Positions 1-6,830 of a DNA stretch of 11,507 bases are shown here, in pieces. Every line of letters starts with the position of its first letter. Positions within the stretch are counted from its first letter, which is position 1. The notes under the pieces were generated by a model. That model made no database searches. It saw nothing but the letters and a program-made list of their open reading frames with translations, and was not told where the DNA came from. The position numbers were made by a program, and so were the translations under genes. The stretch comes from JABDDM01 sp038240295 (GTDB lineage: Bacteria; Bacteroidota; Ignavibacteria; Palsa-1295): NCBI GenBank assembly GCA_038240295.1, contig JBBSDW010000106.1:1-11507 (forward strand), given 5' to 3'.

Positions 1-1131
1 AAGATCATCACGAATGGCGGGGGAGTGAATCCCGAGGGCTGCCGCGATGCGATCTTTGAGGTCGCCCGCCGAAGGGGCATCCCAATCAAAGTTGGGGTCG
101 TGCTTGGTGATAATATTCTTGGTTCGATCGACGAGTTGCTTGCGAACGGTCACCGGCTCAAGAACATGGAAACCGGCGAGTCGTTGAAAGGCGTGAAGGA
201 CAGAGTATTGAGTGCGAATGTCTATTTCGGCGCATGGCCGATCGTCGAAGCACTTCGTCAAGGTGCACAAATTGTGATCACAGGGAGGACGACCGATACC
301 GGCCTCAGTCTCGCTCCGATGATCTATGAGTTCGGGTGGAAAGAGGATGACTGGGATCTGCTTGCGGCCGGTACGGTGGCGGGACATATTCTGGAATGCG
401 GAGCCCAATCTTCCGGCGGCAATTTCTCGGCAGATTGGCGAGCAGTTAAAGATTTCATCAACATCGGTTTCCCGATCGCGGAGGCCTATCCGAACGGAGA
501 GTTTATTATCACCAAACATCCTAAGACGGGAGGTCTCGTGACGCGGCAAACCGTCGCGGAGCAGCTGCTCTATGAGATCGGAAATCCGAAGGATTACATC
601 ACTCCGGATTGCATTGCCGACTTTACCTCGATCCACTTAGAAGACCTTGGCAAAGATCGTGTTAAGGTGCATGGAATCAAAGGCCTACCATTCACCGATT
701 CATATAAAGTCTCGATGTCTTACAGTGATGGCTTCGCATCGGCCGGAACGCTCACCTACTCGTGGCCCGATGCAATGGAAAAGGCAAAACTCGCCGACAA
801 GATCCTGCGCGGAAGACTCAAACTTCTCGATGCAAACTTTGAAGAATTCCGAACCGAATATCTTGGCTACAACAGCTGCCATGGTCCGCTGACGACAACG
901 AAGGAGGAAGACGTCGAAGAGGTGGTTGTGAAGTTCGCGGTTCGTGGTAAAGACAAAGCGAGTTTCACGAAGTTCGGAAAGGAGATCGCGCCGCTGATCC
1001 TAACGGGCCCGCCTAGCGTCACGGGATTTGCAGGAGGGCGTCCAAAGCCGAGCGAGGTGGTCGCCTATTGGCCTGCGCTTCTTGATAAATCTGCAGTAAC
1101 GCCACGAGTCATTGTGGAGGAGGTGCAATGA
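1..1131 (+). CDS. AtuA/DUF1446 family protein, 5'-truncated by window edge
   Basis: The reading frame is open from base 1, so the N-terminus lies outside the window. The visible part starts with KIITNGGGVNPEGC, a conserved segment near the N-terminus of DUF1446 proteins, so the GTG at 25 is internal and only a few dozen residues are probably missing. Other family hallmarks are TGRTTDTGLSLAP (visible residues about 94-106), GHILECGAQSSGGN (about 128-141), GFPIAEAYPNG, and a terminal SVTGFAGGRPKPSE. AtuA was named for acyclic terpene (citronellol/geraniol) utilisation in Pseudomonas; its biochemical role is not settled. Longer AtuA proteins carry an extra C-terminal domain of about 100 residues. 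This protein ends before it, and a separate small gene at 5539-5901 supplies that domain. The stop overlaps the next start (ATGA). Family assignment is firm; the substrate is unknown, and terpenes should not be assumed. Confidence 0.9.
   Translation, partial: KIITNGGGVNPEGCRDAIFEVARRRGIPIKVGVVLGDNILGSIDELLANGHRLKNMETGESLKGVKDRVLSANVYFGAWPIVEALRQGAQIVITGRTTDTGLSLAPMIYEFGWKEDDWDLLAAGTVAGHILECGAQSSGGNFSADWRAVKDFINIGFPIAEAYPNGEFIITKHPKTGGLVTRQTVAEQLLYEIGNPKDYITPDCIADFTSIHLEDLGKDRVKVHGIKGLPFTDSYKVSMSYSDGFASAGTLTYSWPDAMEKAKLADKILRGRLKLLDANFEEFRTEYLGYNSCHGPLTTTKEEDVEEVVVKFAVRGKDKASFTKFGKEIAPLILTGPPSVTGFAGGRPKPSEVVAYWPALLDKSAVTPRVIVEEVQ
1116..1123 (+). promoter_or_regulatory. Strong Shine-Dalgarno for the Sua5/TsaC gene
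   Basis: GGAGGAGG lies inside the last codons of the AtuA gene, 4 nt before the ATG at 1128. It is the best ribosome binding site in the window and fixes the start of the next gene within the ATGA overlap. The other genes have weak or no such motif, as is common in this part of the bacterial tree. Confidence 0.7.
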
Positions 1132-2087
1132 CAGAGGCGGAGATCGGTACAAATTTAAGTGCGGCTCGGGAGCTTTTGATCGCCGGCGAACTGGTCGCGA
1201 TTCCGACCGAGACTGTCTACGGCTTGGCAGGCAATGCCTTTGATGTCGAAGCACTTGCGAAGATCTTCGAAGTCAAGGAGCGGCCTTATTTCGATCCGCT
1301 GATCGTGCATATTCATTCGATCGAAGCAGTCCCGATGTGTGCCTCGAGTTTTCCGGAATGGGCCGAAAAACTTGCACAGCGCTTCTGGCCAGGCCCGTTG
1401 ACACTCGTGCTGCCGAAGAACGACAATGTGCCCGACCTCGCGACCGCTGGTTTACCAACGGTCGGCGTTCGCGTGCCTAATCACGCATTGACGCTCGAAC
1501 TTCTCAGGAGTCTTGCATTTCCACTCGCGGCGCCGAGCGCAAATCCTTTTGGCTATGTGAGCCCTACGACGCCGCAGCATGTGGCGGCGCAGCTAAGTCA
1601 CAGGATCGAATACATCCTCGATGGCGGCCCCTGCACCGTCGGCATCGAGTCGACGATCGTCGGCGAGCGCGAAGGAAAGCCGAGCATCTTTCGACTTGGT
1701 GGGCTAAGTCTTGAAGAAATTCGCGAAGTCATTGGCGAGATTGAGGTCGTGAACTCAGGAAATATTATAGCACCTGGGATGATGGATTCGCATTACGCAC
1801 CGCGCATTCCCATGATCCTCGGCGAACCCGAAGAAGCACAGAGAAACTTCGGCGCGCTGAGATTTATGGAGCCACTTCCGGAGATCGATCTGAGCCATCA
1901 GCTTATCCTGTCGCCTTCCGGCGATCTGCATGAAGCGGCCGCAAATCTCTTTCGCTCCATGCGCCAACTCGAAGCGATGAAAGGACTTGACGCGATCTAC
2001 GGAGAACTTGTGCCAGATGTCGGAATTGGCCGCGCAATCAATGATCGGTTGAAACGTGCAAGCGTGCCCCGAAAAATTAGCGCTTGA
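1128..2087 (+). CDS. tsaC: L-threonylcarbamoyladenylate synthase, Sua5 type
   Basis: This enzyme makes threonylcarbamoyl-AMP from threonine, bicarbonate and ATP, the first step of the t6A37 modification of ANN-decoding tRNAs; it acts in the cytoplasm. The YrdC-like domain covers about residues 10-200, with PTETVYGL (26-33), KERPYFDPL (50-58, the K-x-R substrate-binding element), PSANP (136-140) and GIESTIV (172-178). The linker APGMMDSHYAP (215-225) is the signature of the longer Sua5 form, followed by the Sua5 C-terminal domain (about 226-319, ending in AINDRLKRAS). At 319 residues it is a normal Sua5 and clearly longer than single-domain TsaC/YrdC (about 190). The start is set by a strong Shine-Dalgarno and an ATGA overlap with the AtuA gene. 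The partners TsaB, TsaD and TsaE are not in the window. Confidence 0.95.
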   Translation: MTEAEIGTNLSAARELLIAGELVAIPTETVYGLAGNAFDVEALAKIFEVKERPYFDPLIVHIHSIEAVPMCASSFPEWAEKLAQRFWPGPLTLVLPKNDNVPDLATAGLPTVGVRVPNHALTLELLRSLAFPLAAPSANPFGYVSPTTPQHVAAQLSHRIEYILDGGPCTVGIESTIVGEREGKPSIFRLGGLSLEEIREVIGEIEVVNSGNIIAPGMMDSHYAPRIPMILGEPEEAQRNFGALRFMEPLPEIDLSHQLILSPSGDLHEAAANLFRSMRQLEAMKGLDAIYGELVPDVGIGRAINDRLKRASVPRKISA

Positions 2088-2107
2088 ATTTATAAACGCT
2101 GGACTCT

Positions 2108-3052
2108 ATGATTCGAACTTTACAAGTGTTCATCGCGGTCGTATTCGTGCTGGGACGAGTGCAGTCGGCGAAGTCTCAACCGTCCATTCCCGATGCCGCA
2201 GGTTCTTCAGCGACTGGTCCGACTGTGCTCATAGTCGATGCGCATCCTGACGATGAAACAGGCTGCGCCGCGACTGTCTATAAGATCACGCATGACATGC
2301 AGGGCAAGGTAGATCTCGCGATCATCACGAATGGCGAAGGCGGCTACAAATATTCGACGCTCGCCGATGCTTACTATGGCGTTGATCTCACGGACGAGAA
2401 GGTGGGGCGCGAACTGCTTCCGACGATCCGGAAGCGTGAGCTGATGAATGCGGGAAGGATCATCGGTCTCAGGAATTACTTTTTCTTCGATCAAAAGGAT
2501 AACCGTTACATGCTCAACGCGCATGAAGTGCTTGACAGCATTTGGGATGTGAAGCTTGTCGAAATGAGATTGCATGACATTCTGATAGCCGGAAAGTACG
2601 ATTACATCTTTTGTTTGCTACCAGTCGATTCGACGCACGGTCATCACAAAGCCGCCTCGATCCTGGCGCTCACCGCAGTTAAAGCACTCGGCTCTTCGAT
2701 CAAACATCCGATCGTTCTTGGCGTTGGATTTTCTCGAAAAGGGGATTCGACGAGCGCGAAGTTCATCTCGCTGCATGACTATCCTATTACGAAAGTGAAC
2801 ATGCAGGCTCCAGTCTTTACGTTCGATCGTAGTATGCGCTTTGGTTATCATAATGCGCTCAGTTATAAGATGATCGTCAACTGGGAGATCGCCGAACATA
2901 AATCGCAGGGCACGATGCAGATGCTCGGCTCGAGCGATAATGAGCCGGAGGAATTCCACTACTTTGCGATCAACGATCCAGCTATGATCGCCCAGACTTC
3001 AGACTTCTTCAGCAAGCTGGCTGTGCTTCATTTCATCCCCAAGACGTACTGA
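2108..3052 (+). CDS. PIG-L family deacetylase with signal peptide
   Basis: This is probably a zinc-dependent N-acetyl-sugar deacetylase (LmbE/PIG-L/MshB fold), 314 residues. Residues 1-20 form a hydrophobic signal-like segment (TLQVFIAVVFVLG) followed by a Ser/Gln/Pro-rich stretch, so export is likely. The metal-binding motif AHPDDE is at 45-50 (His46 and Asp49 as ligands, Asp48 as likely base). ITNGEGG follows at about 73-79, then the conserved RKREL/A/LG helix around 108-121. The second metal motif HGHHKAA is at 177-183, with His180 the expected third ligand. The gene starts 21 nt after the tsaC stop and ends 3 nt before the permease start, so it is co-transcribed. Substrate cannot be told from sequence: GlcNAc conjugates are the family norm, and bacillithiol- or mycothiol-type roles are less likely for an exported protein. 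Confidence 0.88.
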   Translation: MIRTLQVFIAVVFVLGRVQSAKSQPSIPDAAGSSATGPTVLIVDAHPDDETGCAATVYKITHDMQGKVDLAIITNGEGGYKYSTLADAYYGVDLTDEKVGRELLPTIRKRELMNAGRIIGLRNYFFFDQKDNRYMLNAHEVLDSIWDVKLVEMRLHDILIAGKYDYIFCLLPVDSTHGHHKAASILALTAVKALGSSIKHPIVLGVGFSRKGDSTSAKFISLHDYPITKVNMQAPVFTFDRSMRFGYHNALSYKMIVNWEIAEHKSQGTMQMLGSSDNEPEEFHYFAINDPAMIAQTSDFFSKLAVLHFIPKTY

Positions 3053-3055
3053 CGC

Positions 3056-4420
3056 TTGTCCGAAATTTGTCCCCCGAATTCCCTTGAGCGAGCGCTCGGC
3101 CTGAAAGAGGCCACCGCGCTCAACATGATCGATATGGTCGGCATCGGACCCTTTATCGTCATGCCTTTGGTGATAAAGGCGATGAACGGTCCACAGTGCA
3201 TTTTCGCATGGGTCGCCGGAGCGCTGCTCGCGTTGATCGATGGGGCGGTCTGGTCAGAACTCGGCGCATCGATGCCCGAGGCGGGAGGGAGTTACGCATT
3301 TCTGCGGAGGATCTACGATCCCGGCTCCTGGGGCAAGCTTCTCTCATTTCTCTTCATCTGGCAGACGCTGATACAAGCACCGCTTGTCGTTGCATCAGGC
3401 GCGATCGGGTTCTCGCAATACGCTGGATTTCTTATGCCGCTCAGTCCCATCGGTGCGAAAGCACTTTCGGGTGGCGTCGTGATCGTCCTCACTTTTTTGC
3501 TCTATCGATCGATCAGCTCGGTTGGAAAGATCACACTCCTGCTTTGGGTCGGCGTGATCGGTACGATCCTCTGGATCATCATCGGCGGTGCGACGCATTT
3601 CGATGCGCAGATGGCATTCGGCGGCGGGTTGTTCGGAGGGTCTTCGTCGTGGATCCTCTTTGCCGGACTTGGTCAGGCGACAGTCAAAACGGTTTACAGT
3701 TACTTAGGCTACTATAACGTTTGCCATCTTGGCTCGGAAATCAAAGATCCGGGGCGCATCATTCCGAAGAGCATTTATATCTCGATCTTCGGTATCGCCG
3801 CACTCTATATCGCGATGCAACTCAGTGTGCTCGGTGTTATCCCCTGGCAGGAAGCGAAAAATTCGACATTCATCTTCAGCACATTCGTCGAACGATTGTA
3901 TGGACACTCCGCGGCAAATCTCGCGACGGTAATGATTCTCTGGATTGCATTCTCATCGCTCTTTGCCGTGATGCTCGGCTACTCGCGAATCCCCTACGCG
4001 GCGGCAAAGGATGGAGCGTTCTTTTCAGCGTTCGCTAAAGTGCATCCGACAAAAAAATTTCCGACTGTTTCCTTACTGGCTTTGGCGGCAACGGGATTCG
4101 TGTTTAGTTTACTCTTTCGGCTTGGCGATGTCATCAGTGCAATACTTGCCATGCGCATTCTCGTGCAGTTCATCGGTCAGGCTGTTGGACTCATCATCTG
4201 GCGCTCTCGCGACCCGAATGCAGTCCGGCCGTTTAAGATGTGGCTCTTTCCGCTGCCGGCGATCCTTGCGATCCTCGCCTGGCTCTGGCTTTTTTACGCG
4301 CTTGACTGGCAGTTCGAGCTTGCAGGGATTGGCGTGATTGTTCTCGGGGTGATGCTCTTTATCGTGCGAGCACGATCGAGGAGAGAATGGCCGTTCGCGC
4401 TAGCCATGAACGCAGCGTGA
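3056..4420 (+). CDS. APC-superfamily amino acid permease
   Basis: This is a polytopic inner-membrane transporter of 454 residues with about 12 hydrophobic segments, the usual APC length. The N-terminus LERALGLKEATALNMIDMVG matches the short cytoplasmic lead and broken TM1 helix of APC transporters; the unwound substrate site reads GIGPF instead of the more common GSGIF. PEAGGSYAFLRR lies after TM2, and the typical loop SEIKDPGRIIPKS follows TM6. Only TTG (3056) and later weak codons are available upstream of TM1, because the previous gene's stop is in the same frame two codons earlier; an ATG at 3125 would remove half of TM1. It overlaps the next gene. The substrate is not determinable, though a neutral or cationic amino acid or polyamine would fit the family. 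A 173-residue open frame (3196-3717) inside it is a shadow. Confidence 0.9.
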   Translation: MSEICPPNSLERALGLKEATALNMIDMVGIGPFIVMPLVIKAMNGPQCIFAWVAGALLALIDGAVWSELGASMPEAGGSYAFLRRIYDPGSWGKLLSFLFIWQTLIQAPLVVASGAIGFSQYAGFLMPLSPIGAKALSGGVVIVLTFLLYRSISSVGKITLLLWVGVIGTILWIIIGGATHFDAQMAFGGGLFGGSSSWILFAGLGQATVKTVYSYLGYYNVCHLGSEIKDPGRIIPKSIYISIFGIAALYIAMQLSVLGVIPWQEAKNSTFIFSTFVERLYGHSAANLATVMILWIAFSSLFAVMLGYSRIPYAAAKDGAFFSAFAKVHPTKKFPTVSLLALAATGFVFSLLFRLGDVISAILAMRILVQFIGQAVGLIIWRSRDPNAVRPFKMWLFPLPAILAILAWLWLFYALDWQFELAGIGVIVLGVMLFIVRARSRREWPFALAMNAA

Positions 4421-5526
4421 AAGCAACTGCAACATTGACGGATGAAGATCGTCTGCGCTACCGCCAGCAAATATTGCTGCCGGATATTGGGGTAGAAGGT
4501 CAGCAAAAGCTCAAGAACGCGCGGGTCGCGATCGTCGGATTAGGTGGGCTCGGTTCGCCTGTCGCATTGTATCTTACGGCCACTGGCGTTGGATCGCTCA
4601 CTCTCATCGAGTATGATTCAGTTTCACTTTCAAATCTTCATAGACAGATACTCTACGATTCGGAATCAGTCGGTCGATCGAAGTTAGCAGAGGCATCGAA
4701 AAGAATTTCATTGCTTAATCCGGAGATTTCGCTTGTTTGTAATGCCCTGAGACTTGATGGAAATGCTGTAAACGTGTTATCGGGGCACGATCTCATTATC
4801 GATTGCACGGATAACTTTGAAAGCCGGTATGCGATCAACTCGGCTTCGATCGAGCTGGGGATTCCCGTAGTTTTCGGTTCCGTCCATCGATTCTCAGGGC
4901 AGGTGAGTGTGTTCGGCGCCAAAGGCGGTCCTTGTTATTGCTGCCTTTATCCGATAGCTCCTGAAGATGCTGTTTCCTGCAGCGACGATGGCGTATTGGG
5001 CACTGTACCGGGGCTGGTTGGAATCCTGCAGGCTACGGAGGCGCTGAAACTGATTCTCGGAATAGGGGAGCCGCTCGTTGGAAAATTTTTGCTTTACGAT
5101 GCGTTGCTGGTGGAATTTCGCACGATCAAAGTCATACGCGATCCAAATTGCCCGACGTGCGGAGATCAGAAAGCCTCAAGTCCGGCGAAGTCGGTCGCTT
5201 CAGCTATCCGCCCTCGCGGTCTCTCCGTCGAGGAATACGCAGAATGGCTCAGAGAGGAAAAGCGGCATCAGCTTATCGACATACGCGAAGAATATGAGCG
5301 CGACATTGCTTCGATTGGAGGTGAACTCATCCCGATGGCGGAATTGACTGGTCGGCTCAACGGACTTGTCAATGATGAACCGATCGTCGTCTATTGCCAT
5401 TTAGGAATCAGGTCGCGTCAGGTTGCAACAATGTTGGCACAGATGGGTTATAGGAATGTCTACGATCTCTTAGGCGGGATCGATCGATGGAGTGAGCGTA
5501 TTGATTCGAAGGTGCCGCGATATTAA
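4387..5526 (+). CDS. moeZ: MoeB/ThiF-type adenylyltransferase fused to rhodanese (MoeZ-like)
   Basis: This E1-like enzyme adenylates the C-terminal Gly-Gly of a small sulfur-carrier protein (MoaD, ThiS or CysO type); its rhodanese domain then supplies sulfur. Numbering is from the ATG at 4387. The nucleotide-binding GLGGLG is at 51-56, an acidic turn around Asp77, NLHRQ at 83-87, GRSK at 96-99 and DCTDN at 139-143. Zinc cysteines are C183/C186 (CYCC, with an extra Cys185) and C255/C258 (CPTC). The cysteine loop SCSDDGVLG has C198. The rhodanese domain covers about 278-379, with active-site loop CHLGIRS (C337) and the typical end GGIDRWS...VPRY. The start is uncertain: ATG 4387 has AGGAG 3 nt upstream but overlaps the permease by 34 nt, while GTG 4417 gives a GTGA overlap and an N-terminus of the length usual in MoeB. 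No sulfur-carrier gene is in the window. Confidence 0.92.
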   Translation: MAVRASHERSVKATATLTDEDRLRYRQQILLPDIGVEGQQKLKNARVAIVGLGGLGSPVALYLTATGVGSLTLIEYDSVSLSNLHRQILYDSESVGRSKLAEASKRISLLNPEISLVCNALRLDGNAVNVLSGHDLIIDCTDNFESRYAINSASIELGIPVVFGSVHRFSGQVSVFGAKGGPCYCCLYPIAPEDAVSCSDDGVLGTVPGLVGILQATEALKLILGIGEPLVGKFLLYDALLVEFRTIKVIRDPNCPTCGDQKASSPAKSVASAIRPRGLSVEEYAEWLREEKRHQLIDIREEYERDIASIGGELIPMAELTGRLNGLVNDEPIVVYCHLGIRSRQVATMLAQMGYRNVYDLLGGIDRWSERIDSKVPRY

Positions 5527-5538
5527 CATAAACGAGAA

Positions 5539-5901
5539 ATGAAGGTACAGTTACTGAAAATTTGTCACGCCAGATCGGGCGATAAAGGCGATGCGGCTAA
5601 CGTCGGTCTTATCGCACGCGAGGAAAAGTTTTATTCGTTGATCAAAAAAGAAGTCACGAAAGCAAAGGTCAAGCAGCACTTCAAAGGCATTTGCTTCGGT
5701 CCTGTGGAGCGCTTCGAACTTCCAAATCTTTGGGCACTCAATTTTCTGTTGCACAACACTCTGGGCGGCGGTGGCACGGTGAGCCTAAAGCAGGATGCCC
5801 AGGGAAAAACACTCGCAGCTGCCTTGCTGCGCATGGAAATTGATGTACCGCCGGCGATGCTGAGAACTACGAGCGCTGCGAAATCAAAGACAAGAGCTTA
5901 A
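5539..5901 (+). CDS. Stand-alone AtuA C-terminal (ferredoxin-like fold) domain protein
   Basis: This 120-residue protein corresponds to the roughly 100-residue C-terminal domain found fused behind DUF1446 in longer AtuA proteins. The diagnostic opening is LLKICHARSGDKGDAANVG (residues 5-23), followed by GPVERFELPN (about 54-63), ALNFLLHNTLGGGGTVSL (about 66-83) and a final strand ALLRMEIDVP. The last 15 residues or so are a Lys/Ser/Thr/Ala tail without family resemblance. No signal peptide or membrane segment is seen. It starts 12 nt after the MoeZ-like gene and sits 4.4 kb downstream of its presumed partner (1-1131) in the same operon. I infer that the two gene products form one functional unit; the sequence itself shows only the domain match. 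Confidence 0.82.
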   Translation: MKVQLLKICHARSGDKGDAANVGLIAREEKFYSLIKKEVTKAKVKQHFKGICFGPVERFELPNLWALNFLLHNTLGGGGTVSLKQDAQGKTLAAALLRMEIDVPPAMLRTTSAAKSKTRA

Positions 5902-5907
5902 CCGACA

Positions 5908-6822
5908 ATGAATCGTTTTTGCGTTTTACTTTCCGTCTGCCTTTTCTCTATCCTTGTCGGGTGCGGTACAAGTACACCGACCCAAACTCCGCCCACGTCG
6001 GGAACGGGTGTCATTAATTATGTAATCTCAGCGCAGGATCTTCGAGCACCTCGACCAAATGAAACGTACATCCTCTGGCTTCGTCCCACGGGCAGCACAT
6101 CGCTTATAAAAGTTATGGAGCTTGTCGTTGATAAATACAAACTGCATGGACCCGATTCGCTTGGATTTAGCGGCAGTACGTCGCTCACCGATTCGTTGTT
6201 GCGCTACGATGAAGCACTTATCTCACTTGAACCCGATACGACTGTTACAGTACCTGGGTCGATCCTAATGCGTGGTGTTGCGATATCGCCTGGCATATTC
6301 GATCTTGATCCCGCCGCGGAAGGGGCCGTTGCCGATCTTCGGTTCGTAACCGGACTTGCGACATTTGCAACGAAGAGCCCGGACTCTTCGCGAGTCCATC
6401 ATGAATTTTACCTCGCCGATCTTTCGCAGCCTGTGCCCACATCGTCTCTAAGCAATCTTCCTAACCTCGGCGCAAACTGGCATTATGCCGTATGGGTCAC
6501 GGACTCAGTTTTTTCGCCGGCGCATCTTTTTTATTACGGCGCGTTTCTGCATCCAACCGGCCATGATTCCGATAGCACCAATGATAGCTTCGCTTTCCCG
6601 GGAGGATACGAGCCGCCAACACTGGACCGCTCGTATGGAAAGATCGAAGTTACGGTCGAGCCCGATTTTCATCTCGCCGACGTAAAGCGTCGCGGACCTT
6701 CACCGTTTCCGATCCTCGAAGGTAGCCTTCCGCTCAAGATCTATTCGAATACGGTCGTCCCGCTCCAAAATGTTGTTCGCCGCGGTTTGCCTGGCGCGCG
6801 ACTCAAACTAACCATTCAATAA
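5908..6822 (+). CDS. Putative lipoprotein of unknown function
   Basis: I do not recognise a family. The N-terminus is a clear lipoprotein signal: a short positive start, a hydrophobic core (FCVLLSVCLFSI) and lipobox LVGC with the lipidated Cys at residue 19, followed by a Thr/Pro/Ser-rich linker (about 20-34). Glycine at +2 gives no inner-membrane retention signal, so outer-membrane location is plausible. The remaining 270 residues are rich in predicted beta-strands, Ser/Thr and aromatic residues, with no repeats or catalytic motif that I can see; NETYILWLRPTGS resembles the opening strand of a beta-sandwich. It begins 6 nt after the AtuA-domain gene and is the last gene of the operon, ending 8 nt from the convergent protease gene. 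I see no hairpin with a T-run between them. Confidence 0.78.
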   Translation: MNRFCVLLSVCLFSILVGCGTSTPTQTPPTSGTGVINYVISAQDLRAPRPNETYILWLRPTGSTSLIKVMELVVDKYKLHGPDSLGFSGSTSLTDSLLRYDEALISLEPDTTVTVPGSILMRGVAISPGIFDLDPAAEGAVADLRFVTGLATFATKSPDSSRVHHEFYLADLSQPVPTSSLSNLPNLGANWHYAVWVTDSVFSPAHLFYYGAFLHPTGHDSDSTNDSFAFPGGYEPPTLDRSYGKIEVTVEPDFHLADVKRRGPSPFPILEGSLPLKIYSNTVVPLQNVVRRGLPGARLKLTIQ

Positions 6823-6830
6823 CTGTCTGC

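Noticed and set aside
25..27. GTG as the start of the AtuA gene
   Set aside because: The frame is open to base 1 and the codons before it encode the conserved KIITNGGG segment, so the GTG is internal.
2207..2575. Minus-strand ORF of 122 residues
   Set aside because: It is antisense to the PIG-L deacetylase motifs and has no protein-like features of its own.
3196..3717. Plus-strand ORF of 173 residues
   Set aside because: It lies wholly inside the permease gene in another frame, is Arg-rich and has no family features; the permease is certain.
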